From the NCBI RefSeq assembly GCF_001593605.1, contig NZ_CP012836.1:2050501-2114500 (forward strand): DNA of 64,000 nt, given 5' to 3'. The notes beneath the pieces are model-generated. The model worked only from the letters and a program-made list of their open reading frames with translations. It was not told the origin of the DNA and ran no database searches. Below, one piece after another: positions 38,012-48,042 of the stretch (its first letter is position 1; every line of letters starts with the position of its first letter). A program made the position numbers and the translations under genes. This DNA comes from Algoriphagus sanaruensis (lineage in GTDB: Bacteria; Bacteroidota; Bacteroidia; Cytophagales; Cyclobacteriaceae).

Positions 38012-38139
38012 TCTTCCTTTAAATTTCAATCCAGAAGGGAAGATGCGAGATTATATGCGTTTCTAGTATCCTTTGCTAAATCCTAGATTCCCAAATTGAA
38101 TATCATTTAATTTAATTATCACCCCCTAATCTCAATAAA

Positions 38140-39426
38140 ATGAAATCATTAATTCTAGCAGGCTCTTTTATCCTGCTTTCTTCTGGAGTTTTTGCCCAGA
38201 GGACTATTATCCATGCAGGGAAACTGATCGACGTGAAGTCTAACAAGGTATTGGAAAACCAGTCCATTATTGTTGAAGGTGAAAAAATCATTTCAGTCGT
38301 TTCTGGATTTCAACCAATAAGCATCAATGATCGATTGGTGGATTTAAAAGATGCCACTGTGATGCCAGGATTGATGGATATGCACGTTCACATAGAAAGT
38401 CAAACAAGTCCAACGAGATATGTGGACGGGTTTAGAGATAATGAGGCAGATGTAGCTTATAAGGCATTGCCTTATGCTAAAATCACTTTAATGGCTGGAT
38501 TCACTACTGTCAGAGATATGGGTGGAACTGGAGTGAATATCGCATTGAGAAATGCGATAAATAATGAACTAGTTGTGGGGCCAAGAATTTATACGGCTGG
38601 AAAATCTATCGCTCCTACTGGAGGTCATGCAGATCCTACGAATGGAGTTAAGAGAGAATTGATGGGTGATCCGGGGCCTGATCAAGGTGTTATTAATGGT
38701 CCATATGATGCAAGAAAGGCTGTGAGACAAGCAGTTAAATATGGATCCGATGTCATTAAAGTGACCGCAACAGGAGGGGTTTTGTCTGTAGCCAGGGACG
38801 GATCAGCTCCGCAGTTTCAACAGGATGAATTAGAGGCTATAGTAGAAACAGCAAGAGATTTTGGAATTCATGTAGCGGCTCATGCACATGGAGATGAGGG
38901 GATGAAAAGAGCAGTGAAAGCCGGGATTCATTCAATTGAACATGGTACTTTAATGACCGAAGAAACCATGGAAATGATGAAAAAAGCGGATACCTGGTAT
39001 GTCCCTACTGTAACGGCAGGTATGTCAGCTGCAGAATATGCAAAGATTCCGGGATATTATCCTCCAGTGGTACGAGACAAAGCGATGAGAATTGGTGCTC
39101 AAATCCAGGATACATTTGCAAGAGCCTATCAAAAAGGAGTGAAGATTGCCTTTGGAACTGATGCTGGAGTATTTCCACATGGAGAAAATTACCGAGAATT
39201 TCTGTATTTGACAGAGGCAGGCATGCCCAATTTGGAGGTAATTCAGGCTGCAACATTAAGAGGTGCCCAGTTATTGGGTATTGAGGATAAGCTTGGAGTA
39301 ATTGAGTCTGGAAAGCTTGCTGATATAATTGCGGTAAAAGGAGATCCATCCAAAGACATAGCAGTTATGCAAAATGTCATTTTCGTGATGAAGGGTGGTG
39401 AGGTATTTAAACAATCAGCGGATTAA
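38140..39426 (+). CDS. Secreted amidohydrolase (prolidase/imidazolonepropionase-like)
   Basis: An exported metal-dependent amidohydrolase (428 residues) with signal peptide MKSLILAGSFILLSSGVFA. Metal ligands are MDMHVHIES (His82, His84), the probable carboxylated lysine in SDVIKVTATGG, two histidines in AAHAHGDEGM and SIEHGTLM, and the Asp in AFGTDAGVFPHG. The family includes bacterial Xaa-Pro dipeptidases and related peptidases. Its position before an S10 carboxypeptidase gene suggests peptide degradation, but the exact substrate is unknown. It is the first of three co-directional genes for exported hydrolases. Confidence 0.9.
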   Translation: MKSLILAGSFILLSSGVFAQRTIIHAGKLIDVKSNKVLENQSIIVEGEKIISVVSGFQPISINDRLVDLKDATVMPGLMDMHVHIESQTSPTRYVDGFRDNEADVAYKALPYAKITLMAGFTTVRDMGGTGVNIALRNAINNELVVGPRIYTAGKSIAPTGGHADPTNGVKRELMGDPGPDQGVINGPYDARKAVRQAVKYGSDVIKVTATGGVLSVARDGSAPQFQQDELEAIVETARDFGIHVAAHAHGDEGMKRAVKAGIHSIEHGTLMTEETMEMMKKADTWYVPTVTAGMSAAEYAKIPGYYPPVVRDKAMRIGAQIQDTFARAYQKGVKIAFGTDAGVFPHGENYREFLYLTEAGMPNLEVIQAATLRGAQLLGIEDKLGVIESGKLADIIAVKGDPSKDIAVMQNVIFVMKGGEVFKQSAD

Positions 39427-39504
39427 GTCTCATTAACTCTAAAGATTTAAAAATTCTTTGAAATTGATTTTAAACGTTTGTTCACTTACTAAATCAAATA
39501 AGTC

Positions 39505-41007
39505 ATGAAAATCAAATTGCTGGTAATATTGATTTTATGGTCCACTTTTTCATTTGCTCAAAATGAAAAAAGCCCATCAGAATCATTTCCAAAGGCTCAG
39601 GTATTCGAAAGTAAACAATCTGTGACGATCGAAGGGAAGGTTATTCCTCTTCGTACAAAAGCAGGTACCTTAGAGTTGAAGGATGAAAATAATAAACCGA
39701 TTGCCTTATTTGGATTCACTGCTTATTTCAAAGAAGGTGCAGGAAAAGATCGCCCAGTTGTCTTTGCATACAATGGTGGCCCCGGTTCTTCCTCATATTG
39801 GCTTCATATGGGCATTATGGGGCCAAAACGAATTGTGGTAGACGACCCTAATTACAATAAAGCTGCCCCATATCAATTGGTTAATAATGAATTTTCAATT
39901 TTGGATATAGCCGATGTTGTCATGATGGATCCTGTTGGTACTGGATTGAGCGTGCCAATAGGGGAGTCTGCTGGTGCAGACTTCTGGGGAGTTGATCAAG
40001 ATATCCGAAGCATTAGTCTTTTTATCATGCAGTTTTTAAAAGAGCATGATCGTCTAAATAGTCCGAAATACATTCTTGGAGAGAGTTATGGGACATTTAG
40101 AAATGCTGGTGTCATGAATTACTTGCTTGGTAAAGGGTATGCGCTTAATGGGGTAATAATGGTTTCCGCAGTTTTTGACTTACGAACGCTATTTTTTGCC
40201 CCCAATGAAGATTTACCCTACATCGTTTATTTGCCAACCATGGCAGCTACAAGTTGGTATCATGGTAAAACGGCAGAGAAATCAGGGGACTTGCCTTCAT
40301 TTGTTCAAAAAGTCAGAGAATTTACTGAAAATGAATACGCTCCAGCTCTTTTCAAAGGAAATCGAATTTCTGCACAAGAAAAAGAAGGGATAGCTAATAA
40401 ACTTGAACAATTGACAGGGATTGAGGCCAGAATTTGGGAAAGAGCAAATCTTAAAATAAATGCGAACGAATATTTCCAAGAATTGCTCAGATCAACGGGC
40501 GAGACTGTGGGTAGATTAGATTCGAGATATAAGGGTATAAACCTAGATCCTATGGCAACGAATGCCTTTACAGATCCACAAAGTGATGCCATATCTCCTG
40601 CCTATACCATGGCTTTTCTAGATTATTTTCATGGTACTTTAGGGGTAAGTAAGAATTTACTTTATTCAACATCAGCCTACTCAAAGCAAGGGTTTAAATG
40701 GGATTGGAAGCACCAAAGAAATAATTTTTGGGGTGCAGATGCGGCAGTTACCACATTGCCTGATATGGCAGAGGCTTTATCTAAAGATCCAAATGTGAAA
40801 ATTTTAATCATGAATGGCTATTATGATTTAGCTACTGTTTTTCATGGTGTTGAACATTCAATTTCTCATTTGGAATTGCCTAAATCAGCTCTAGATCGAA
40901 TTGTAATGACCTATTATGAGGCGGGTCATATGATGTATACTCATCTTCCTTCAGCAAAGCTATTTCGAGAAGATTTGAAAAATTTTATTGAGGAAACACT
41001 TAACTAA
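39505..41007 (+). CDS. Secreted serine carboxypeptidase, S10 family
   Basis: A 500-residue exported peptidase with signal peptide MKIKLLVILILWSTFSFA. S10 hallmarks: YNGGPGSSSYWLHMG (about residues 89-103, oxyanion region), nucleophile Ser194 in LGESYGTFRN, the catalytic Asp region in MNGYYDLATVFHG and the His in YYEAGHMMY. S10 enzymes remove C-terminal residues at acidic pH in eukaryotes. Bacterial members of this long, periplasmic type occur in Bacteroidota and Proteobacteria. The gene lies 78 bp after the amidohydrolase gene and 5 bp before the beta-lactamase-like gene, so the three are probably an operon. Confidence 0.92.
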   Translation: MKIKLLVILILWSTFSFAQNEKSPSESFPKAQVFESKQSVTIEGKVIPLRTKAGTLELKDENNKPIALFGFTAYFKEGAGKDRPVVFAYNGGPGSSSYWLHMGIMGPKRIVVDDPNYNKAAPYQLVNNEFSILDIADVVMMDPVGTGLSVPIGESAGADFWGVDQDIRSISLFIMQFLKEHDRLNSPKYILGESYGTFRNAGVMNYLLGKGYALNGVIMVSAVFDLRTLFFAPNEDLPYIVYLPTMAATSWYHGKTAEKSGDLPSFVQKVREFTENEYAPALFKGNRISAQEKEGIANKLEQLTGIEARIWERANLKINANEYFQELLRSTGETVGRLDSRYKGINLDPMATNAFTDPQSDAISPAYTMAFLDYFHGTLGVSKNLLYSTSAYSKQGFKWDWKHQRNNFWGADAAVTTLPDMAEALSKDPNVKILIMNGYYDLATVFHGVEHSISHLELPKSALDRIVMTYYEAGHMMYTHLPSAKLFREDLKNFIEETLN

Positions 41008-41012
41008 TTCTG

Positions 41013-42119
41013 ATGACTGCACAGCTTAAAGTTTGGATACGAATTACCTTGTTTTTTGGCTGTGCAGTCTTTTATTCAAGCTGTGCAGAAGGACAAAATC
41101 CCAACATCTCCAATTCTTTATATTTCCCTCCAAATTCAGGTGATTGGGAAAGAAAACCCGTAGATGAATTGCCTTGGGATCGAGAAAAGTTAGCTGATTT
41201 TTTAGCTTGGTTACCTACTCAGGATACAAGGGCCTTTTTGATTCTGAAGGATGGTAAGATAGTGGTAGAGGAGTATTGGGGAGCTAAATTGACGGGCCTT
41301 GGCTCAATGGATGAAAACTCCTATTGGTACTGGGCTTCCGCCGGAAAAACATTAACAGCTGCATTGATTGGAATTGCTGAAACGGAGAAAATTCTTTCAA
41401 TCGAAGACCGAACCCAGAAATACCTAGGAGCTGGTTGGACTAGTTTGACGTCCTCACAAGAGAAAGATATTAAGCTGGTTCATCAGCTGACCATGACTAC
41501 AGGTTTGGATGATCAAGTATCTAATTTGGATGATACCTCTCCAGAAAGTTTGAAGTATTTAGCCAAGCCAGGAACTCGATGGAGTTATCACAATGCTCCG
41601 TATACGCTACTTGAAAATGTTTTGGAAAAGGCAAGCGGAATATCATTTCAGGATTACTTCAAAACGAGATTAGGAGATGCCATTGGGATGAATGGCTTTT
41701 GGCAGAAAACTGGCGATAATAACGTGTTTTATTCTAGTCCTCGTTCATTTGCTCGTTTTGGTTTGCTCCTTTTAGCAAATGGAAATTGGGGAGGCGTCCA
41801 GGTGTGGAAAGGGAACTACTTTGATCAATTAAAAAATACCTCTCAAGCCTTCAATCAAAGCTATGGATATTTGACTTGGTTAAATGGAAAGCAGAGTTAT
41901 ATGGTCCCTGGTCTCCAAAGACAATTTCCTGGCTCATTGGCGCCATCTGCACCACGAGATATGTATCAAGCAATGGGGAAAAATGGGCAATTTTTGATGG
42001 TGATTCCTTCTGAGAATCTGGTGATAGTAAGGATGGGAGGCTCAAGTCAGGATGTTCCTGTGCCTTTTTTGATGCTAGAAGAAATCTGGAAGAGACTCTA
42101 TGGGGTAATTTATCGTTAA
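41013..42119 (+). CDS. Serine hydrolase, class C beta-lactamase fold
   Basis: A 368-residue exported protein of the beta-lactamase-related family (Pfam Beta-lactamase). The nucleophile motif SxxK is SAGK (Ser109, Lys112), the second motif is Y-H-N (residues 192-194), and FGLLLLANGNWGG is the usual block before the third motif. The third motif region GKNGQFLMVIP replaces KTG. Family members are often esterases or D-amino peptidases, not true beta-lactamases. An N-terminal hydrophobic segment with SSC (Cys24) suggests export, possibly as a lipoprotein. Its last 4 bp overlap the convergent response-regulator gene. Confidence 0.87.
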   Translation: MTAQLKVWIRITLFFGCAVFYSSCAEGQNPNISNSLYFPPNSGDWERKPVDELPWDREKLADFLAWLPTQDTRAFLILKDGKIVVEEYWGAKLTGLGSMDENSYWYWASAGKTLTAALIGIAETEKILSIEDRTQKYLGAGWTSLTSSQEKDIKLVHQLTMTTGLDDQVSNLDDTSPESLKYLAKPGTRWSYHNAPYTLLENVLEKASGISFQDYFKTRLGDAIGMNGFWQKTGDNNVFYSSPRSFARFGLLLLANGNWGGVQVWKGNYFDQLKNTSQAFNQSYGYLTWLNGKQSYMVPGLQRQFPGSLAPSAPRDMYQAMGKNGQFLMVIPSENLVIVRMGGSSQDVPVPFLMLEEIWKRLYGVIYR

Positions 42120-42502
42120 TCTTCTATTCCAAAATGGAATTTGATTTTTTCTAGCGTTAGAGGTTTTTCAAGAAAACCAGAGACTAACTCGTATTCTTTA
42201 GCCTTTTGTCGGTCTTGAAAATCTATTGAAGAGGATAAAATCAAAATGGTATCGTTCCGTTCTGCGAATTCTTCTTGATACCGGTTTAAAAAATCCCAAC
42301 CGTTTAACACCGGCATATTGATGTCTAAAAATATTAGAAGGGAATGATTTTTATCGATTGTTGAAATAAACTCCAATGCTTCTTCACCTCCTATAAATTC
42401 CTTGATTGAGTCAGAAATTTTTATTTTTCCAAGGAGACGTTTATTTATCAAATTATTAATGGGATCGTCATCCACTAAAAAAATCGAATCAAATTGAATC
42501 AT
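42116..42502 (-). CDS. Single-domain response regulator
   Basis: A stand-alone CheY-like receiver domain of 128 residues. The acidic pair is in FLVDDDPINN (residues 8-12 region). The phospho-acceptor Asp is in LLIFLDINMPVLNGWDF (near residue 59), the Thr/Ser switch is in ILILSSSIDF, and the Lys is in FLEKPLT. With no output domain it may act by protein contact or in a phosphorelay. No histidine kinase is adjacent. The PINNLINKRLL helix is the form common in Bacteroidota orphan receivers. It is convergent with the beta-lactamase-like gene (4-bp overlap). Confidence 0.9.
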   Translation of the reverse strand: MIQFDSIFLVDDDPINNLINKRLLGKIKISDSIKEFIGGEEALEFISTIDKNHSLLIFLDINMPVLNGWDFLNRYQEEFAERNDTILILSSSIDFQDRQKAKEYELVSGFLEKPLTLEKIKFHFGIED

Positions 42503-42726
42503 TCACGGATTTAATCAAAGTGTTGCAGTTCTTTTCCGAAAATACAATTATTCCTAATTATTGGACAAATGATTTTTTTAAAATCTATCAAATATTAAAA
42601 AGTCGTTTGAGATTCTAAGCTTTATCCTATTATTATTTTTTGCAAAAGATGGATTAATGGGAAATAAGCCCAATTAGTGCTGAAATTTGAGTAAAAGTGA
42701 ATTGTATTTTGTCTAGGATAAAAGAA

Positions 42727-42758
42727 TGAAAAAAGGAGATCCAACTTGGATCTCCTTT
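42727..42758 (-). terminator. Intrinsic terminator of groEL
   Basis: The 13-bp arms AAAGGAGATCCAA (42732-42744) and 42746-42758 match perfectly around a single central base. On the minus strand a T-run follows to 42727. Confidence 0.9.
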
Positions 42759-42779
42759 CCTATTTTGAATAGGTTGGAA

Positions 42780-44423
<1,644 letters not shown>

Positions 44424-44442
44424 TCAGTTTGTGAATGAATGA

Positions 44443-44721
44443 TTAAAGGATTGCGAAAATGTCAGATTCTCTCATGATAAGGTAGTCTGCTCCATCTACG
44501 CTGAGCTCAGTTCCGGAATACTTACCGTACAAAACAGTGTCTCCTACTTTTACAGTCAATGGCTCATCTTTTTTGCCGTTACCCACTGCTACGACAGTTC
44601 CTCTTTGAGGCTTTTCCTTGGCAGTGTCCGGGATGTAAAGTCCGGAAGCAGTTTTCTCTTCAGCTGCAGCTGGCTGTACCAAAACTCGGTCTGCTAGAGG
44701 TTTGATGTTCACGTTTGACAT
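44443..44721 (-). CDS. groES: Co-chaperonin GroES
   Basis: GroES caps the GroEL ring. At 92 residues, it has the conserved start [20 protein letters not shown] (about 7-26, including the start of the mobile loop), [16 protein letters not shown], and the dome/roof region [11 protein letters not shown] ending in [13 protein letters not shown]. It is the first gene of groES-groEL. A CIRCE element is not present upstream. Instead the region holds a hexamer cluster and a sigma-54-like element (see separate entries). Confidence 0.98.
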   Translation of the reverse strand: MSNVNIKPLADRVLVQPAAAEEKTASGLYIPDTAKEKPQRGTVVAVGNGKKDEPLTVKVGDTVLYGKYSGTELSVDGADYLIMRESDIFAIL

Positions 44722-44765
44722 AGATATGTATTGTTTAAGGTTAGATTAAAATGCTATTGGCCGTT

Positions 44766-44783
44766 GTGCACTTCTTGTGCCAA
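44766..44783 (-). promoter_or_regulatory. Sigma-54-like -24/-12 element upstream of groES
   Basis: Read on the minus strand the element is TTGGCACAAGAAGTGCAC, starting at 44783. The GG at -24 (44781-44780) and the GC at -12 (44769-44768) have exactly 10 bp between them. TGGCAC matches the consensus fully; GTGCA differs in one base from TTGCA. Predicted transcription would start about 35 bp before the groES ATG. A single match of this kind can occur by chance. Confidence 0.4.
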
Positions 44784-44803
44784 GCCAAGTTAAAGCGTGC
44801 TTT

Positions 44804-44925
44804 CTGACAAATCGGCTGTAAATACGGCTTTTTTCTTGGATTTGAAGCCTGTTTTTTGACAGATGATCCTGTCATAATTTCAATTTTGTCAGCAAAAAAT
44901 GTCAGAATTCTTTAAATTATGACAG
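44804..44925. promoter_or_regulatory. Cluster of six TGTCAG/TGACAG-type hexamers
   Basis: The divergent groES / hypothetical-gene intergenic region holds CTGACA at 44804, TGACAG at 44857, CTGTCA at 44869, TGTCAG at 44887 and 44900, and TGACAG at 44920 (hexamer starts). TGACAG (44857-44862) and CTGTCA (44869-44874) form an exact inverted repeat with a 6-bp spacer. About 0.2-0.3 TGTCA/TGACA pentamers would be expected by chance in this length. It may be a multi-site operator controlling groES, the divergent gene, or both. Confidence 0.5.
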
Positions 44926-44947
44926 ATGAATTTTAGCTATTAAACCT

Positions 44948-45658
44948 ATGAAATCGCTACCCAAAAATTGGATCACGGAAGGTCTCATTGATTTTGAGTT
45001 CAAAAAGTATCAGTTGTTGGCCTATCTTCAATCAGTAGAAAAGGAATTTAAAGCAGTTAAGCTTTACCCAGTGCTTGGGGATTTAATTGATCACCATAGA
45101 AATCTGGCTGAATTGGAATCTGGTAAGACGGAGTTAAAAAATCTTTTTCCAAAAGCCCTGAATGGGATTGATTTCAAAGCAGCTCAATTACACTATTCGA
45201 CCCGGATTGAAGATGGTCAAGTGATGGAGGAAATTGGACAAATTACCTCTTTTGCATTGCCAAGACTCAAATCTCATATTGAAGAAGGAAAGGCAATTTT
45301 TGATTTTATAGAAGAGCAAATTGAATTTGAACCGGTTGGTATCCTTCCGATTTACACCCGAGAAGGATATATTTTTCTCACCCAGGAAAGCGCGAATGAA
45401 GTTCACACATTTAGATATAAATCTAACTTTTTGCAATTAGCAGGAGAGCGGTTTAGAAGCATAACGCTATGGCTTGTTGGAGTATTTCAGAGAAGCCTTG
45501 TCAATACACTTGAAAAACTCAAGTTGGAACTAGTCAAAGAAATTAAGGAATTACCTAATCCCGCTGCCTGGAGAATGCATAGTCAAGATTCCTTTCCAAT
45601 TGAAGAAACATTGATTCCAATAGGAAAACGATTGCTTTTAAAGTCGGTCGTAGAATAA
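44948..45658 (+). CDS. Conserved hypothetical protein divergent from groES
   Basis: I do not recognise this 236-residue protein. It has no signal peptide or TM helix, so it is probably cytoplasmic. It is rich in Glu, Lys and aromatic residues and mainly helical in appearance (GLIDFEFKKYQLLAYLQSVE; TLEKLKLELVKEIKELPNPA). A central beta-rich part, EFEPVGILPIYTREGYIF (about residues 125-142), separates the two. The reading frame has good coding character and starts 22 bp after a TGACAG hexamer. It shares its upstream region with groES, so a link to stress or chaperonin expression is possible but not shown. Confidence 0.75.
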   Translation: MKSLPKNWITEGLIDFEFKKYQLLAYLQSVEKEFKAVKLYPVLGDLIDHHRNLAELESGKTELKNLFPKALNGIDFKAAQLHYSTRIEDGQVMEEIGQITSFALPRLKSHIEEGKAIFDFIEEQIEFEPVGILPIYTREGYIFLTQESANEVHTFRYKSNFLQLAGERFRSITLWLVGVFQRSLVNTLEKLKLELVKEIKELPNPAAWRMHSQDSFPIEETLIPIGKRLLLKSVVE

Positions 45659-45845
45659 TGTTTGAAAAGGTAAATTATCTAACGATTTATCTTTTGAATG
45701 GTATTAATAAGTATTTGCTATGCATTTATTTTTGCTGCATAAAAGGTCCTTTAATTTTTGAAAGCCTTAGTTTATCTTAATTCTTATTAATTTGGCTAGG
45801 CAGTAGAATTTTGCACCTTCTGATTTCGATTTACTCAAATTATTA

Positions 45846-46292
45846 ATGTCGGTTATACCCCCATTTTCAGAAAAAAAATATTCGATTAAGATTTTTCCAA
45901 ATTCCGGATTTATGGTGGCAAAATTCTTCGGTAAACTTCGGCTGAGTGATATGCAAGCGTTTACCTCGGATATCATTTCTGAACCAGACTATTCAATTAC
46001 TTATCCTTTGATCTGTGATTTCAGGGATTGTACTGCGGTTGGGTATAGAATTGATGTTCCTGATTTTATCCGTAACCATAGATCAAAAGTGGCCATTCCA
46101 CAGAAAAAAAAGTATGGGTTAATCATTTCAACGCTAAATCAGCGATTTATTTTTTCACTCTTTAAACTTTCGGCACCCTTATTAAATCTTGAGGTGGAAT
46201 TATTTGATCATTCAGAAGATTGTATCAATTGGATGACAGATAACCTAGATCAAAAGATTGAATTACTGAGTTATTTGGAAAAAAGAGGCTAA
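45846..46292 (+). CDS. Hypothetical protein, STAS/SpoIIAA-like shape
   Basis: A 148-residue cytoplasmic protein with no signal or TM segment. The pattern of a glycine-containing strand (VAKFFGKLRLSDMQAF), a helix, then YPLICDFRDCTAVGYRIDVP resembles small STAS- or SpoIIAA-like domains common in Bacteroidota, where the D-x-R after a hydrophobic strand is typical. This is a pattern judgement, not a confident family assignment. It has its own upstream region and ends at the bidirectional terminator shared with secG. Confidence 0.65.
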   Translation: MSVIPPFSEKKYSIKIFPNSGFMVAKFFGKLRLSDMQAFTSDIISEPDYSITYPLICDFRDCTAVGYRIDVPDFIRNHRSKVAIPQKKKYGLIISTLNQRFIFSLFKLSAPLLNLEVELFDHSEDCINWMTDNLDQKIELLSYLEKRG

Positions 46293-46322
46293 ACAGAATG
46301 AGATAAAAAATGTATTTACAAA

Positions 46323-46357
46323 AAAAAGCCAGCTTCATTCTTTGAAGCTGGCTTTTT
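46323..46357. terminator. Bidirectional terminator between hypothetical gene and secG
   Basis: AAAAAGCCAGCTTCA (46323-46337) pairs with TGAAGCTGGCTTTTT (46343-46357) around a 5-base loop. A- and T-runs on both sides allow termination on both strands of these convergent genes. Confidence 0.92.
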
Positions 46358-46371
46358 CAATTATCGATATT

Positions 46372-46725
46372 TTATTGTTGCGATGTAGTATCAGTTGCTT
46401 GCTCAGCTGCTGGAGTTAAGCTTTCAGAGTTTTCGAATGCTGGTGTAACTACTTGCTGCTTAGCACTTTCGATATTTGGAGAAGAAAATTGGTTAGGCTG
46501 GCTACTGGTATAGAACGCAGAAGATACCAGAGAAAGAGCCAAAATTGCTACAGCTAGAATCCAAGTTGCTTTTTCTAATACGTTACCAGTGCGTGTAACT
46601 CCCATAATTTGAGATGCACTACCACCAAATGCAGCACCTGCACCACCTTTTGAATTTTGACCTAGGATCACTAAGATTAGCAAAAATGCCAAAATCAAAA
46701 TCACTCCGATTAATAAGTTGAACAT
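46372..46725 (-). CDS. secG: Preprotein translocase subunit SecG
   Basis: SecG is a small inner-membrane component of SecYEG that stimulates protein export. At 117 residues it has two TM helices (about 3-22 and 53-75) linked by the conserved cytoplasmic loop GQNSKGGAGAAFGGSASQIM (about 23-42), which is diagnostic. The C-terminal tail (about 80-117) is low-complexity, Ser/Glu/Thr-rich, as in Bacteroidota SecG. It is the last gene of the miaB operon, 14 bp after the TPR-like gene. Confidence 0.93.
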   Translation of the reverse strand: MFNLLIGVILILAFLLILVILGQNSKGGAGAAFGGSASQIMGVTRTGNVLEKATWILAVAILALSLVSSAFYTSSQPNQFSSPNIESAKQQVVTPAFENSESLTPAAEQATDTTSQQ

Positions 46726-46739
46726 ATAAGTAAGTAAGG

Positions 46740-47477
46740 TTAATCTTTCAATTTTTCAATTAAGTCCGCAAAGTAAGTCCTTTTATCGGGAAACTTCAAG
46801 CTCAATTTTTCATAAATCTCTATAGCCATCTCTTTTTTGCCTTGTCTTACCAAGATTTTTGCAAAAGTCTCGGACATTAAGTTGTCATTGAGTTGAGTGC
46901 TAGATTCGGCAAGATTTTCGGTGTTTTGGTTGGCCTCAATCTCTTTGATTGTCGCAATTTTGATCTCTTTTTTACTAAAGGCCTTGATCAAATCTATTTG
47001 CTCTTTCTTCTTTGAGTCCAAAATCTCCTTCTTCTCTTTTCGCTTGATGGTCTCAATCAAGTCATCTGCAGGCCTTTTACGTTTTGGTCGAGCAGTCTTT
47101 GTTGGACTTGGCTTTTCCTCAGCATTTCCTTTCAGTTTTTCACCTAGCATTTTCAATGATTCGGTTCGCTTGGATGAATCTTGGAGCTCTGAGTTTTCTT
47201 CGGGGAGTAGATCGGCCTGTTCTTTTGATTCAGTAGAGGTAGAAATTGGTTTTTCCAACCAAGTTTTCAAGAAAAGTCGATTAGGAGAAGTGACCGCAGC
47301 AAAAGCAAGCTGACTTGATTTTTTGTCAGGAAACTTGGCTAGTTCATATCTAGCCCCCAAAACATAGGGTATCTGGAAATAAGGGAAGTTTTCCTGAATT
47401 TTCTTCAGTTGAAGAAAATCTCCTTTTTCCAGATTATCAGATTTTTGGATGAGTTCCAGAAATGTTTGGGCGTTCAC
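46740..47477 (-). CDS. TPR-like hypothetical protein of the miaB-secG operon
   Basis: A 245-residue cytoplasmic protein, no signal peptide. The N-terminal helical part (about 1-75, with FPYFQIPYVLGARYELAKF) is a recurrent Bacteroidota domain. The middle (about 80-185) is charged and low-complexity, with many Lys/Glu (KRKRPADDLIETIKRKEKK). The C-terminus (about 200-245) forms a helix pair, LVRQGKKEMAIEIYEKLSLK, typical of a single tetratricopeptide-like repeat. Function unknown. Position between lptE and secG suggests an envelope-biogenesis role, which is inference only. Confidence 0.75.
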   Translation of the reverse strand: MNAQTFLELIQKSDNLEKGDFLQLKKIQENFPYFQIPYVLGARYELAKFPDKKSSQLAFAAVTSPNRLFLKTWLEKPISTSTESKEQADLLPEENSELQDSSKRTESLKMLGEKLKGNAEEKPSPTKTARPKRKRPADDLIETIKRKEKKEILDSKKKEQIDLIKAFSKKEIKIATIKEIEANQNTENLAESSTQLNDNLMSETFAKILVRQGKKEMAIEIYEKLSLKFPDKRTYFADLIEKLKD

Positions 47478-47508
47478 GGGCTAAAGTTTGGTTTCTAATA
47501 TAGTCAAT

Positions 47509-48042
47509 TTACCAGTTTGCCACAGTTGCGGTAAAAATATCCTGGATGATGACCTCAAATATTTCTTCCACCAATTGACTTTCTACATCGAGTAAGGTGG
47601 TCGTACGCGGGTCGTAATCCTTAAAGAAAGAAAACGTCTGCTTTAAATTTTCTTCCTCATTGGTTTGATTTAGATATTCTACTTCGACACGGATGGTCAA
47701 ACGCATTTGACCTGCCCGATCAGGAACATTAGATGAACCGCTGGAAACAACCGCCTGTGGGGTGATGGAATACCCATTAATTGCTCCAGAAAATTGGAGA
47801 TCCCCATTTGATCTGACTAGCTCTAATTGTGTATTCCTTTGGTAATATTCTTTCAGCGCTTCCGTAAATCGTTGTTCCATGTTCGCAGGCCCATTTCCTG
47901 AATCATTGAAAAAGTTTTCGACTGAAAAAGTCTTGACTACTTCATAATTAATATTTGTCCCAGTGAAGCTGTACTTCACCGAGCAGGATTGAAAAATGAA
48001 CCACACCAATCCCCAAAAAAACAATCTACTATTCGATTTCAT
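47509..48042 (-). CDS. lptE: LptE-like lipoprotein (LPS assembly)
   Basis: A 177-residue putative outer-membrane lipoprotein from the ATG at 48042, with N-terminal signal and a Cys in WFIFQSCSVKYSF (lipobox-like; not the classic LxGC). The mature part has the LptE/RlpB-type start YSFTGTNINYEVVKTFSVEN and the pattern LQFSGAINGYSITPQAV, typical of Bacteroidota LptE. LptE works with LptD to insert LPS. The frame is open 19 codons upstream, but that would bury the signal. The start overlaps the end of the regulator gene by 14 bp, so translation is probably coupled. Confidence 0.83.
   Translation of the reverse strand: MKSNSRLFFWGLVWFIFQSCSVKYSFTGTNINYEVVKTFSVENFFNDSGNGPANMEQRFTEALKEYYQRNTQLELVRSNGDLQFSGAINGYSITPQAVVSSGSSNVPDRAGQMRLTIRVEVEYLNQTNEEENLKQTFSFFKDYDPRTTTLLDVESQLVEEIFEVIIQDIFTATVANW

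Noticed and set aside
44722..44947. CIRCE element for HrcA control of groES
   Set aside because: I searched both strands for TTAGCACTC / GAGTGCTAA-type repeats and saw none.
46897..47313. 138-codon open frame antisense to the TPR-like gene
   Set aside because: Ser/Phe-rich translation of the complement of a Lys/Glu-rich gene; no coding signal of its own.
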